From: Brevipalpus yothersi
Taxonomy: Eukaryota; Arthropoda; Arachnida; Trombidiformes; Tenuipalpidae
Reading direction: 5' to 3'
NCBI GenBank assembly: GCA_003956705.1
Contig: QZCP01000230.1
Location: 1-64,000, forward strand
Length of the DNA stretch: 64,000 nucleotides
In this document: positions 1-11,377 of the stretch, piece by piece
Layout of the letters: every line of letters begins with the position of its first letter
Numbering within the stretch: the first letter of the stretch is position 1
Program-made: the position numbers and the translations under genes
Notes under the pieces: generated by a model
Database searches by the model: none
Told to the model about the DNA's origin: nothing
What the model saw: only the letters and a program-made list of their open reading frames with translations

Positions 1-2557
1 AAACTGAATGCTGGATATGTTTCTCTTGGAAGTAAACTTGAAGTTCTTCGCTGATGAAATTTCTTCCCTGGTCTGTTTGGACCACTTCAGGGTAACCAAA
101 CTGGGTGAATGTTTCTTCAAGAAACTTTACGATGTTACGAGCACGCTGATTTCGAATTGGCTTCGCAAAAACGAATCGTGTTAACGAGTCAACCATAACG
201 ACTACGTATTGGTTCTGCTTGAAGGAGGCGGGGACTGGACCCATTACGTCTAGTTCGACGATTTGTAACGGAAACTTTCCTATTGGCTTCATTTGACGAA
301 TGAAATCGGGATGAGTGCTGGGCTTACCAGTAATACACTTGACGCATGAAGATGTAAGATGCTTAAGATGACCTACAAGGTTCTGACAATCATATTTTCG
401 ACTGATGCTATGATATGTCTTATCAAAACCAAAGTGTCCACCGAGTGAATCACCATGTTCTGACTTGAAAATTTCTTTGAGCGTTTCATGATCAATCATG
501 AGGCGATGATATGGACGTTTTCGAGTTGGTTTTCGGTAAAGAATACCTTCAATTAACACATACTTCTTGGAATACTGTTTGAGTAAACGAGGAGGATGCT
601 GTTCTTCAAGAACTTTGATGATTACAGCGTATAACGGATTCTTTGCTTGTTTCTGAGCAAATTTCTTGAACTCTTCATGATCGGCTGAGTCAAGATTAAT
701 GTTGGGACGAGAAGGAGATAATTTTCCAACTTCAAGTTGCTTGTTTACATCATTGTAATCAATACAGATATAACACTCAAAATATTCATCTTTCGAATCA
801 TTTTCGAGAACGCCTTTCCTATGAGTCCATTCATTAGGATTTCGGCTGAGACAATCGGCAGGATGATATTTTCCTTCGAGGTATGTTACTGTGTAACGGA
901 ATGCTGATAACATTATTGCCCATCTTTCTATTCTTCCATTCTTAAATTTTGTTGATGGCAATTGACATAATGCATGATGGTCGGTAAGAATTTCGAATTC
1001 AATACCCTCGAGGTACTGGCGATACTTTTCTATTCCTACGATTATCGCTAAACATTCTTTTTCACTCACTGTATAGTTTATCTGATAAGGCTTAAGTTTC
1101 TGTCCGAAGAAACTAACTGGTTTCCAACTATCTGATTCTTCATGATACTGGAGGAGGATTCCACCTACTGCGGAATGAGATGCATCTACTGCTAATCGAG
1201 TTTTCAATGCTGGAGAAAAATGATACAACATGCAGTTGTTTGCTAATGCTTGTTTCAAAGTTTCCATGATTTCGATATCATTTTTTGTGATGCTAAACTT
1301 TCTTTCTTTTCGAACTAATCGGTACAATGGTTCCACTATCTTTGCATAATTTTCTATATATCGAGAGAAGTAATTAACTAACCCTAGAAAACTCTGTAAT
1401 TCTTTTACGTTTCTGGGAGGAGGAATTGCTAGTAATTGTTCTACTTTGCGTGGATTAGGCTTGATGCCTTGACCTGATGCTACATGACCAAGAAAATCAA
1501 ACTCTTTCGATCCAAAATTTGTTTTACTGATTTTGATCTTAAAACCCCATTCTATTAGTTTGTCGAGAATGGTAGCTAAATTTTTGAGCAATTCGGAGAA
1601 TGAATCTCCAAAGACACAAATGTCATCGAAATATCCTAGGCAAATTTGGTACTGACTATTTCCGAGCATTGTATTAACTATATACTGGAAGTAAAATGGA
1701 GCGTCTACAAGACCCATCGGTAAGCGATTGTAATGATACTTCTTGTCAGGTGTTACGAACACTGTTTTCGGTCGTTCTTCCGGAGGAAGTTCGAGCTGAT
1801 AGTATCCATGAAGGAGATCTAACGTTGCAAAATAATTTTTGTTCTGCAATGCTGTCAGAAAATCATCTGTTCTGGGCATTGGATATCGCTTTCGCTTGAT
1901 GCGCTTGTTTAACTCACGATAGTCGACTACAAGTCTCCATGAACCATCGGGTTTGGACACAAGTAATGCAGGAGAACCTCCTGGTGAAGTTGTTTCGGTG
2001 ATTATGCCTGCGGCTTCGAGCTCTGAACAAACTTGGGAGAATGCTAATCTCTTTACTGCTGAACAAGGATACGGTTTTTCGTATGGAACAATTTCATCTC
2101 CTATATCTATTCGAATGTTACATTTTTCGTGTGGAACGAATCCTAACTCTGAGGAATCTCGTGCAAAAGCTTGCTGCTTACTGAGGAGCAAATCTAACAT
2201 CTGAACTTTCTCTGATTCATTCAGATCTTTACTAATCTGTTTTTCGAAAAGATCTCTCCATGAGAGTGAGGCTACTTCATCTATTTCAAGAACATGCTCA
2301 ACTTCTTCTTCTGAGAGGAATTGAGTCAAGAGACATCGAATAGCTTTTCGATTACTACTGGAACTCGGAGGAATACTACGTTTTTCGGAACCTAAGGTTC
2401 GACTAACATCGATAACTTCTTCTTCTACTTCGTAATCATGATTTGAACTGGGACCCATGAGGGTGAGTTGCTGAAGTTCATCTTTATCGCATAATCTCAT
2501 CTCAATATCTAGTTGTCCTGGGTAAGGAAAATTGCAAAGGACTTGATGTCCAGTTGA
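1..2557 (-). CDS. pol: Pol: reverse transcriptase, RNase H, integrase (partial)
   Basis: This continues the Gag frame without a shift; no stop occurs in about 850 codons. Landmarks: an RT finger/palm with YRELNK (about 1900) and RLPMGLVDAPFYFQ (about 1690-1727); the catalytic box YFDD at 1622-1633; the RT thumb at 1300-1550; RNase H with AVDAS and DHHAL (about 1190 and 980); an integrase zinc finger of HHCC type (about 310-450) and the core with LDVMGPVP and QTDQGRNF (first two catalytic acidic residues). The third catalytic Glu and any C-terminal domain are beyond the window. There is no methionine start of its own next to the TGA, so expression by TGA readthrough is the simplest reading; splicing or loss of function are alternatives. 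Confidence 0.92.
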
Positions 2558-5095
2558 TCACAGCTTAATATCGGTCTGATAAAGTGACAATAACTGACAT
2601 CCTAACAACAATTTCGTCGAGAAATTCTTAAGCACAAATAACTCTTGAGAAAATCCTGTCTTGGACTTCCCATTTCTTGTAAGAACAAAAACTGACCCTT
2701 CAGTGGCTATTCCACTGGACTCTATTCCAACTAATGGAAACGGTTCTCCTCTTATTGGCCAATTGAGGCTAAGAGCGAGATCATGATCTATGATGCTAAT
2801 GTGGCTACAAGTATCACAACTTGCTTTCACTTTTTTGACAGTATTACCTGAGTATAGCACTACTTCGCACTTCGGGAATACTCTGGGACTAACATAATGA
2901 ATTTGACGAAACTTTCTGGACATTTCTCTTTCGTACTCTGTCTGAGTTTTATACTTATTCGGCTGAGCTATAAAACTTTCAAGATCGGTATCGTTGACGG
3001 ATTCCTTTTTCACTTCGATATTCTTCTCTTCTTCTTTCTCACTAGAAGAATCTGATTCACAATCAAACTTGAATTCACTTAGAACTTCAAAATGATCTGG
3101 GAGCGGAACTTTCTTTCTCTTTCCTCTTTTACGCACTTCTCGTGTGATGAGGGCAAACTCTGTTGCTGACTCACTGGCTGACTGCTTCACGCAGGGAAAC
3201 TTGGGAAATGGCGAATATGGATCACTAGTAACAATAAGAGACGGCTTGTCCTTATTCCAACTTGTATTCGGTTGATTTGGATGATCACTATTCGGTTGAT
3301 GATGAGAACGAGAATCTTGCTGATTTGACTGCACAGACTTACTTGATGAATTCTGAAGAGGACGAGGAGGATGAGTTGGACAACTGGTTCGATAATGACC
3401 TGATTTTCCACATCCATAACACACAATTGACGATTCTCTTCTTTGCAATGGTAAACGATTTGAGAACGCACGCGTATCTCGCTGATGACTTTGTTGAACT
3501 GGTTTTGGCTGACCATATCGTTGGTTTTGATGATGCATTCGTTGCTGAACTGGAGCAGCTCGATGCTGATGCTGATTAGACTGCTGATTGTGATGATGAC
3601 TCTTCATCATTCTAACCTGATGATAATGTTGCTCTTCCTTATAATTATTGTGGAAGTGAACCATGACATTCTGCATAGTTTCAAGATCTAATCCTGCACC
3701 TTTCTTGGTGACTTTTCTAAGCAAATCTTTAGGAATTTTCGTTTTCAAATGAGTAAGAACTATCTCTGAGGATATCGAATCCACATTCGAACGTTGCTTG
3801 AGTTTTTCAGTCAACTGATGAACAAACTCAATTGGATCATCTTTCGGATGATACCGAAGATTCTGAATCTCATTCTCTAAGAGAAAAAACTTGGGTGATG
3901 AACAAATTATCGATCTAACTTTCGACAAATAATCTTCAAAATTTCTGATTCCTAAACTATCAACACTAATAATCGCATTCCTAACATCACCATAGGCATT
4001 ACGCTTTAAGACTATGATTTTTTCTTCATCAGATAAAGGAGAACATGAGAGCTTCCAACGAGCTTCATTAATGAATGCAAACGGATCCTTAAGAGGTTTC
4101 AACTCCATGGAATAAACTAACTTGTTGTATTTCTGATTCGAATGGCTGTGGGAACTACCACTAGTTTCAACATGAATCCTATCATTTCTTTCACTTCTAT
4201 CGGCCATCGCGGCCTGCGAATCTAACACATTATGATTCGACGGAACATTTCGAGAAACTAACCTATCATCTTCATGATGAGAAGGGACTGAGGAACTTTC
4301 ACTAGATCCTGAATTACTTTGCTGTCGAGAATGAACTCTTCTGGACAAGGATGCCTTCATGGCAAAAAATTTATCTTTCGAACTAATTTTCAGATGTGAA
4401 TTTTCAATTATCTGATCTGAGACTAACGACACATCTTCATCGGTATTCAAACCGATATCTTGAATCAAAATTACTAACTCATCTTCTGTAAGACCTTTCT
4501 GTCTTAAGTTTCTCACCCATCGTGGAGAGGAGAATACTCTCATTTCATCGATGGTGATTGTTTCAAAATCTATTGGCAAATGAATTAAACTTCCTAAAGT
4601 ATCAACTACCTGCTGTAGCTTGACTAAGGCTAAATTGTGAGGCAATGGAACATCAATTCCATGCTCTTTCAAGATGCTAACTACCACTTCATGTGGAGAA
4701 TTCCTGAGCAAAAATGGAGACTGATCTTCAACAATCTCTTCATACCCTGGCTGAGAATTATCCTGATTCTGAGCGACTGGTACTTGAACTTCATGTTCAT
4801 TCTGAACAACTGGAGGCTGATCTACCTGATCACCTACATTCTGATTGGCATCAAGCCCTACATTGACTTGATTATTTTCTACTCTTGCAGCTGCATTTCT
4901 AGCGGCTATCTCTGCATTGCTGGGTCTACCTCTACCTGAGCGTAGAACTGGCATACTAGATTCAGATGGTAACACAAACTGAGAGAAGGGAAATTGCGGC
5001 AAACGAATGGGTAAATGGATATTCAATCCAAATATACGCACACAAGGCCAGCAATGAATGCTGTCATGTTGTAGAAACATGATGATTCTATTCAA
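2558..5095 (-). CDS. gag: Gag-protease polyprotein of the gypsy element
   Basis: The frame is open for about 845 codons. Its first codon at 5095 is TTG; real ATG candidates are at 5080 and, more Gag-like, at 4954 (MPVLRSGRGRPSN). The middle carries a retrotransposon capsid-like helical region (about residues 330-470, with a region rich in Gln/His after it), a CCHC zinc knuckle of form CX2CX4HX4C (CYGCGKSGHYRTSC) and, near the C-terminus, a retropepsin-like segment with DTCS in place of the usual DTG(A/S), followed by a LLLG motif. The frame ends in TGA (2558-2560), directly followed in the same frame by pol. The Asp and flanks are kept but the invariant Gly of the active site is Cys, so activity is uncertain. 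Confidence 0.88.
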   Translation of the reverse strand: MNRIIMFLQHDSIHCWPCVRIFGLNIHLPIRLPQFPFSQFVLPSESSMPVLRSGRGRPSNAEIAARNAAARVENNQVNVGLDANQNVGDQVDQPPVVQNEHEVQVPVAQNQDNSQPGYEEIVEDQSPFLLRNSPHEVVVSILKEHGIDVPLPHNLALVKLQQVVDTLGSLIHLPIDFETITIDEMRVFSSPRWVRNLRQKGLTEDELVILIQDIGLNTDEDVSLVSDQIIENSHLKISSKDKFFAMKASLSRRVHSRQQSNSGSSESSSVPSHHEDDRLVSRNVPSNHNVLDSQAAMADRSERNDRIHVETSGSSHSHSNQKYNKLVYSMELKPLKDPFAFINEARWKLSCSPLSDEEKIIVLKRNAYGDVRNAIISVDSLGIRNFEDYLSKVRSIICSSPKFFLLENEIQNLRYHPKDDPIEFVHQLTEKLKQRSNVDSISSEIVLTHLKTKIPKDLLRKVTKKGAGLDLETMQNVMVHFHNNYKEEQHYHQVRMMKSHHHNQQSNQHQHRAAPVQQRMHHQNQRYGQPKPVQQSHQRDTRAFSNRLPLQRRESSIVCYGCGKSGHYRTSCPTHPPRPLQNSSSKSVQSNQQDSRSHHQPNSDHPNQPNTSWNKDKPSLIVTSDPYSPFPKFPCVKQSASESATEFALITREVRKRGKRKKVPLPDHFEVLSEFKFDCESDSSSEKEEEKNIEVKKESVNDTDLESFIAQPNKYKTQTEYEREMSRKFRQIHYVSPRVFPKCEVVLYSGNTVKKVKASCDTCSHISIIDHDLALSLNWPIRGEPFPLVGIESSGIATEGSVFVLTRNGKSKTGFSQELFVLKNFSTKLLLGCQLLSLYQTDIKL

Positions 5096-5975
5096 CGAGA
5101 TGTTAATGAATTAATTTGAAAAGAGAAACGGGCGTGGAGCCCAAGGCTTTCACACACGCTTTCAAAGACCAGCAATGAATGCTGCCACTTAAGCAAATTC
5201 ACGTTCACTCAGGCGACAGTCCACTACTGGACCTCGACGGTCTCGATTCGTGGTTGTGTCTTCTCTTACAACAAAAGTTTGGTTAATGGAATGAATCCAA
5301 ATACTATTAATCAAGTAATAAATATATCCGTGAAGGATAAAAGGTTTTCAATCAAAATCTTCTTGCTTAAAACAATTAAGCCAAGACAAATATGAAACGT
5401 GAAGTTTCTCGGTCAAGAACAGTGGAACAACTGCTCACTTCACTTCCAAAACTCACAACACAAACTGTGCTCACTTCAAGTGAGGAGCAACTCACTCAAC
5501 TTGAAAATCAACTCCTTCACGGAGCTAAACTTACTGGAATGTGGCTCACTGGCTCACAAACAAGTTTCCTTTGTTCTCTTCTCTCCTCGGACAAGAGGGA
5601 GAAAGATGGCGGCAAACAATGCCAAAAATGCGGGAAAAATGTGCACACAAAAAATGGCGTCAAGCCAAGCCAACTGCCTGCTTAACCCTTTACTACTCAA
5701 CTACCAGGTTACGCTGGATAGTTACCCCTGTCCTCGATGGACGACACGATACTCACTACTCTGCTGGTGTGGATCTCCCTACTTCTGCTCTTTCTGAGAC
5801 AGAAAACAAGGCCTTGGCGGCTTCACTCACCTACCAAGTCTACCTTACACAAAACTGCTCACCTCTAATGAGCGAGAAACTGGGACTTATCACTGCCCAA
5901 ACACAACAGGGAAACACTTGATCCAACCAATCTTCGCGAGATCACACTGTGTCTTCACGACACCAAACTAATGCC
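5081..5975 (-). other. Retrotransposon leader
   Basis: About 0.9 kb between the primer site and the first Gag methionine. It is richer in GC than the flanking array. A 17-base phrase around CAGCAATGAATGCTG occurs at 5049-5064 and 5170-5185. The short open frames here do not resemble proteins. It presumably holds the packaging signal and an untranslated leader. Confidence 0.5.
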
Positions 5976-5993
5976 TACTCGGCATCTCCACCA
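5976..5993 (-). promoter_or_regulatory. Putative tRNA primer-binding site
   Basis: Three bases after the LTR the minus strand reads TGGTGGAGATGCCGAG. The first three bases pair with a tRNA CCA end. The inferred tRNA would have discriminator A and acceptor 3' strand CATCTCC, with CTCGG in the T-stem position. I cannot name the tRNA from the sequence. Confidence 0.55.
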
Positions 5994-5996
5994 TTT

Positions 5997-6536
5997 TGTG
6001 AGAGAAATTCCGAGACACGATTAAACTGAAGACTCTGGCCAGAAGCCTAACAGAGCGTGAAGCTCGAAATATCAAATTTATGGACCTATCAGGGCCACCG
6101 ACGATCCAAAGGTTCACAGGACCTAAAAAGGGACCGGTGTAGGCAAAAGAGTGTGTCGAACACGAGCTACTTACTAGCTAGAAAAGGTTTATTGAACATA
6201 TACTGAGAGGCACAGGGGGACGTTAGTCCAAAATATAAGCACTTATTAAGACAAAATTATATGGGAAAAACGTGAGGATACAAAGGATGAGGGAGGTTTT
6301 ATATGAGCCGTGGAGGCTGAGGGAGAAGCTAAGTGAGACCATACATTGGTCGAATATGATTGACATCTATCGAGAGATGCTGAGCATGAGACAAATGATG
6401 GTCGTCGAGACCAGAGAGATTACAAAAGGTGGGAAAAGATATATAAATGAATAAATGATTAAATAAATGAAAGTAGGGAAAAGGCCGTGGAGGCCGAAGC
6501 ATGATTATTATCGAGGAAGTCAGAATTCTGCTGACA
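5997..6536 (-). repeat. 5' long terminal repeat of the gypsy element
   Basis: On the minus strand the LTR starts TGTCAG (6536) and ends CTCTCACA (5997), giving TGT...ACA termini. Inside are a TATA box (TATAAAA, 6297-6303) and an AATAAA signal (6188-6193), about 110 nt apart as expected for the R region. The last dozen bases (ATTTCTCTCACA) and patches of U5 match the solo LTR at 9654-10279, so the two belong to related families. Both also carry a GGCC-spacer-GGCC palindromic motif in U3 (around 6483-6495 here). The boundary was set by that comparison and by the primer site, not by comparing two LTRs of the same copy. Confidence 0.75.
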
Positions 6537-8224
6537 CCAAGTATGATCAATTCAAAAGTGGTTTTGCGGTGCGAAATGTGTCTACTTGCATTCCAAAGAG
6601 GACTTATCAGGATGTTTACGGCTGACTTGAAGATCATCTAACGACTAAATAATATTGATAGTGGTTGAGTTAGTGGTTTAGTATGAAATATCATAGTGGC
6701 AGCATGATTGGTTAATAAGGTCTTAAAGTTTCATCCAGTTATAGCAATTAGATCAGCCCTCATAAAGTTCCGACAAAAAGATGAACGGTGTCGAACTCCT
6801 GAGGAGATTCTCCCTCTCAGCAATTAGTGTGAGGATAAGAGTTGAGAACCTGATAATCAATAATGATTTTGCAAAAATTACCATTCAGCAAGATTGTAAT
6901 GATTCGATGGAAGTAATTTGGTTTTCTCTGCAATTGGATTTGACGGAAAGATGGTAAAAACTTAAGATTTCCCTGCAAATCATTTTCAATGATCCAAATC
7001 TTCTTGCTTCTACGAATAATTGTCACGATGGGAGCTTGGAAGATAAGGATGTGTATCAACTGATTTATTTATAAAATTGATATAAGACTCAGAACTTAAG
7101 AACTTAAGATTCAGAAGACATATTTTAATACTGTCAACAATTGGTGTTGATTTATGGAAAATATTCGAAAAATAGCGAAACGTTTTTACTATTCTACTCA
7201 AGGATCTCTTATGAAAATATTTACAGAGAATTCGAGAGAAATGGATTGTAATATTATCATCAACAAAATACTCCATAGAACTTTACCGGATTAAATTTAA
7301 ATGGGTCATTGAGATGACTTATCACTGACATTAGATTTGTAACAATGGGATAGCGGTGACTAGCATTTCAGGGCTTATTGTTCATGGTCTCAATTAGAGA
7401 GGAGCTCTTGTATTTGCTATCACCTCCTAGTGATTATGAGGTCGCTTTTATTTTGCATAGAAAAAATCCATCTGGGTATGCAACAATTTGAATCAATTTT
7501 CCGAACTTCACGTGATTACTGACCAATCATAATGATCACGGTTGAGTTTTATCTCAGAAAACTATCGGCATCTGAATACTCAAAATGCCCAACTAAGATC
7601 CATTTTCTCCTTCTTTCACATTGAGTTTGATTGATTTTTTCAAAGATTTAATGATTACACAGGTATAGATTTTCGAAAATCTTCTTCAATACAGTCGAGT
7701 ATGATTGATCCATAAGCGAGATCGCTGAATGGCATGTTCATGTCCAAATTCCTAAGATGATCTATCAGAACTGTTATGGATATCATGGAGAGCATCGACC
7801 AGTTGATAATGCTGATTTATGTTTGTTGTATTAAGCTTCGGTCGGTACGATAGTTCTTCGGTCACGAGTCCTTGATTAATTGGGGAAATTCACAGGGATT
7901 TATCCAGTTATAGCCATAATAGCACCCCTCAAGAAATTCATTTCAAATGAGAATGGATAGAGTGGATCTTCTCAGCAATTGGTACGAAGATTAGACCAAA
8001 GAGAACGAATTTGAAATAGGTAGATTTATATGAATCGAATCAATTCTTCTCAGAGGTTTCCATTCAAAATCCTTTCCTTGGTGGGTTCTATACAAGATAA
8101 AAACATGAGTCAATCATTCATATTCCTTTAGTAGATGTTACACAAATAATTTCCTCGAAGAAGAGAAATTGGAGGGATCAACTAGAACATCGTTCATATT
8201 CAAAAGTGTTTATCTCTTCCGAAA
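6537..8224. other. Array spacer with decayed repeats
   Basis: No intact gene. It holds a partial copy of the plus-strand relic (6537-6640), a lone exon-1-like ATG-GT motif at about 6878-6883, and, from about 7060, sequence paralogous to 21.96-23.2 kb. A second copy of the relic lies at about 7690-7830, with an open stretch reading IPKMIYQNCYGYHGEHRP on the plus strand. Short frames on the minus strand at 6817-7276 have no protein signature. Confidence 0.6.
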
Positions 8225-9435
8225 TTATATGTTCCATAATGCGTGATCAAGTAGATCATCTAATAATCTCGTCAATCTCAGAGTTCTTAGGTTATCCATT
8301 CGTATATCAAAAAGACCTCTTGAATCAATCAGTGGTTTCCATAAGCCAAGAAAGAATTGTCCTTTAAGTTCGGATTTCCTTGATCGACAGTCTCGTGCAT
8401 CTAGTGCAAAGACTTCAAACATTGCGTTAGAAGGAGATTCTGATTTCTGAAAAATTCAAGGCAAGAAGTTGCTTTATAATCTTCATGTTGGTTTAGAATT
8501 TAATACCATGATATCGGTGATTGATATCGCTTTTTCATCATGATAGAGAGTACAAAATAGAGACTTATTCTGCTTAAGATGATGTGGAGGAGGTGAAGAA
8601 TATAGATGAAGGATGAATTGAAATACATCTCTATATTTCTCAGAAACATCTTTGAAGCGTTCCATTGCAACTTCTTTTTCCTCAGAAACCATGGGAATAT
8701 TCGAGCGAATCACTGGCTTGGATGCCTTTCCTACAATTGTTTTGATTTATTTTCTTTCTGGCCAGTCGTTGAAGATGATACTAATATTTTCCTCTTCATT
8801 GGAATTCATTTCTACCCTTTGCACAGTTGATAACTTTTCTTCTAACATGCAAATGAGTCGCTCAATTTGATAAAATTTCGCTTCGGTAAGAATTTTCTCG
8901 AGCTCATTCTCTGGTCTTGACAGTGAGATTGAACCACATCTCGGGAAATTCAAGATCTCAGAGAAATGCTCTTCATCACGATCAATAAACACAAATCCTG
9001 AATCATAGTGTAAGAAGATGGGATGGAATCAGCGAAAAGTTGGGTAAAAGCTTTCAGCTTCTCAGCAGAAGGAAAAAACTAGCACTATCTAAACTTATTT
9101 ATTGATAGAAACATTTGCATTAAGTTTATCGTGAGGTTTTCTCAAGCCTCATAGTCTCACACTAAAAGAGATATTTTTTCCTTGACTTGACTTACCACCA
9201 GACTCTTTCTTGATTCTTAGATTACCATCAAACATGCTCTTGAGCACCCCATCATGAGAGACTAGTGTTGCCAACGTTGTTTGAAAGAGGTGTCCACCAA
9301 CATTCAGTTTAACACACTCATTGAGACGATTCTTTTTCAGAGGCCTGTGTTCATTTGGATCTTAATTTCGAAAAAAATCAATTGAAATATTAGCCTGAAT
9401 GGAATATTCGTTGATAATTTTCAGACAACTACCAT
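8225..9435 (-). pseudogene. T1-1: KCTD-like BTB gene copy, broken
   Basis: Exons by homology: exon 1 ends 9433-9435 (ATG), A 9196-9361, B 8507-8997, C 8225-8446. Three faults are visible. The acceptor before exon A reads AA instead of AG, so the next AG would shift the frame by one base. An in-frame TAA (8747-8749) lies in the linker between T1 and the C-terminal domain; its paralogue T1-7 is open there. In T1, the usual EILNFLR reads EILNFPR. Exon C has lost the stop used by T1-7 and runs on for 73 codons, like T1-4. It is the left-hand paralogue of T1-7 within the 4.7-kb segmental duplication. Confidence 0.85.
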
Positions 9436-9649
9436 TTCATTGAGAGATTATGATGATTAGAGAAGCGTAATCTGATATTGTCATCAAATTGGTGGGTCAA
9501 AAAGTAGGAGATAATCAATGATCGTTCTCACTCTCCAACTGAACAAATCAATATGAATATTTCAATTCAATACTTCTCTAAAATTCAAGTAGAATCAATG
9601 AACTATGCTCATGTACAATATATTCGATTGGATTAAATTTACATGGTAG
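9436..9649. other. Upstream flank of T1-1
   Basis: Non-coding sequence paralogous to 24.35-24.57 kb. At 9610-9616 it has a 4-base TGTA gain relative to the paralogue, perhaps a partial transposon footprint. Confidence 0.5.
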
Positions 9650-9653
9650 ATTG

Positions 9654-10279
9654 TGTAGTAGGAAATGCTGACCCTCCCAATGACGCCAAGTCATCAGCCT
9701 CCTTCATTCAGTTATTTTAATCATTTATATACTTTTTCTACTTATTTTATATATATCGCCATTGCTTGGCCTATATCAGCACCCATTTTCGGCCATCGAG
9801 GCCAACTCAGTTTCCGTATCCGTATGACCCACATCTGTTACACAGATGAACCGACACTTTCTGCCACTCGATGGCCACTAGCTTCCGTGTTTTAAGTTTC
9901 CGTATCCTGGGCTCCCTGCCCGAAAGTATAAAAAGCCGAACTGTTCCTTTGTTAGGACACTTGTTCCCACGCTGGTCAAGTCGTCACTCTGCCCATTTTC
10001 TGACCGCCCAGGTCCACAGTTTTGTACTCTCTCTCTCACTCTCTTTTCCATCTATCTTTCCATCTTTCTTTCCATCTCTCATATTAAACTTATTTAACCC
10101 GAAGTTTATTGTTGTGCTCGACGCACTGTCGCCTACTTTAGCCCCGAATTCGGTATTTGTGCACCGGTCAGTCGCTAGCGGCCCTAGTAGATTGGCAAAG
10201 TCCGAAATCTATCGAGCTCGACGCTCATCTTCGCTCTATCTCAGTGTTGTGTGTGTGGAACTCGGTGATTTCTCTCACA
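9654..10279 (+). mobile_element. Solo LTR with 4-bp target-site duplication
   Basis: 626 bp beginning TGTAGTAGG and ending TCTCTCACA, flanked on both sides by ATTG (9650-9653 and 10280-10283). The paralogous locus has a single ATTG at 24569-24572 and no insertion, which fixes the boundaries. A TATA box (TATAAAAAG) lies at about 9928. U5 and the 3' end resemble the gypsy LTR at 5997-6536, but U3 is diverged, so it comes from a related family and sits in the opposite orientation. No internal region remains: LTR-LTR recombination is the usual cause. Confidence 0.9.
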
Positions 10280-10283
10280 ATTG

Positions 10284-10890
10284 AGAAGACTACTGTATTT
10301 ACTAACAAAGAGCTGGCTTACAGGATTGATTCTCCATCTTTAAAGTCACCTAAGCAACTTCTATCTTTTATCTTCCATGATGAAACTTTCATCATGAAAG
10401 TGATAAAAGTTTTATCACAGCTTCGTAGAACAACCATCATTTCGCCGCCCTGGTGATCATAGTGCTGATCCATTAGTTTTTCAAGAAAATACGCTGCATT
10501 TGCAATTCATGATCAGCATGCAGTTCTTTGGCTATGGCAAGTTCTGAGTTAATATTGCCATTCGAAAATATTGTATTGCCTTTAAGAGAATATGTAGCCA
10601 CTTCTCATTTGCTTGGAAAATGAGAATTGAGCTAATTCATGAATCAAATTGATCTTCAAGGGTATTTAATCATGATCCCGCAGTTGGATCGAATTCAAGA
10701 TGAGTACATATATCCTGAGCGAAGTGAATTTTGTTATTTGATAATTAATCAACCTATTTGACTTATGGAGGAAAGTCTTGAAAAATTATTTTGTTACCTT
10801 GTTCAAACCTAGAGTGTTAGACTCTGGCCAAAAAATATAAGTACCATGCTCTTAGATCAACCAGAATGTGCGATGATTTACTCATTAACT
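10284..10890. other. Spacer paralogous to 24.57-25.12 kb
   Basis: No gene seen. It ends at a deletion junction near 10885-10890, where spacer sequence is joined directly to the middle of a T1 exon B. Confidence 0.55.
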
Positions 10891-11377
10891 TTCACTTCGT
10901 AAAAAATTCAATATCTCGGAGAAATACTTTCCATCACGATCTATACACACAGATTCTGAAAATGATGTAAAAAAACTATAAGAATTGTAAGAATGAGCAA
11001 AAAATTAATTTGAAAACTTCAAAAGATAGGAGAAAAAATTTCTCTATCCGAACCAGTTCTAAATGGAACTCATATACATGTACAAAGTCTTTTGAGGGGC
11101 TTCCTCATGATAACACAGTTTTTTCTCGATATTACTCACCATCAGAGTCTTTTATGATCTCAATTTTGCTCTCAAACATGCTTTTCAGCATTCCATTATG
11201 AGATACCAATGTGGCCATTGTTGTTTCGAAGGAACGTCCACCAACATTCAACTGGACATGTTGCCTGAGATTAATTTTCTTCCTAGCTACACGTCTTTTG
11301 GAATCCTAATTACGAATAATTCAATCAGTGAGTCTACGTGAATTGGGAATTGATTAATTATTTTGAACATTTACCAT
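10891..11377 (-). pseudogene. T1-2: KCTD-like gene truncated by deletion
   Basis: Exon 1 (ATG at 11375-11377) and exon A (11140-11305, 166 nt, open, with the LNVGG core) are intact. Exon B keeps only about its first 20 codons (10891-10957), where the conserved VFIDRDG has become VCIDRDG. The rest of exon B and exon C are gone: compared with T1-8, its partner in the segmental duplication, about 620 bp are missing. The second half of T1 and the whole C-terminal domain are therefore lost. Confidence 0.88.

Larger units (their letters stand above)
1..6536 (-). mobile_element. Ty3/gypsy LTR retrotransposon, truncated by the window edge
   Basis: Read on the minus strand the order is LTR (6536 to 5997), a three-base AAA spacer, a TGG-starting primer-binding site, an about 0.9-kb leader, Gag with zinc knuckle and protease, a TGA codon, then reverse transcriptase, RNase H and integrase until the left edge. 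I checked every codon of the pol frame from 2557 down to 2 and found no stop, so this copy looks young. RT before RNase H before integrase is the Ty3/gypsy order. The 3' LTR and the left target duplication are outside the window. The right edge sits inside a repeated array spacer: family sequence resumes at about 6537. Confidence 0.93.

Noticed and set aside
3262..3691. Plus-strand frames within the Gag region
   Set aside because: Antisense of Gag low-complexity (Gln/His/Asn) codons; no domain.
5392..5921. Overlapping plus-strand frames of 97-132 codons
   Set aside because: They lie in the retrotransposon leader, overlap each other in all three frames and show no protein feature.
9871..10456. 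Plus-strand frames of 99-137 codons
   Set aside because: They cover the solo LTR and its right flank; no protein signature.
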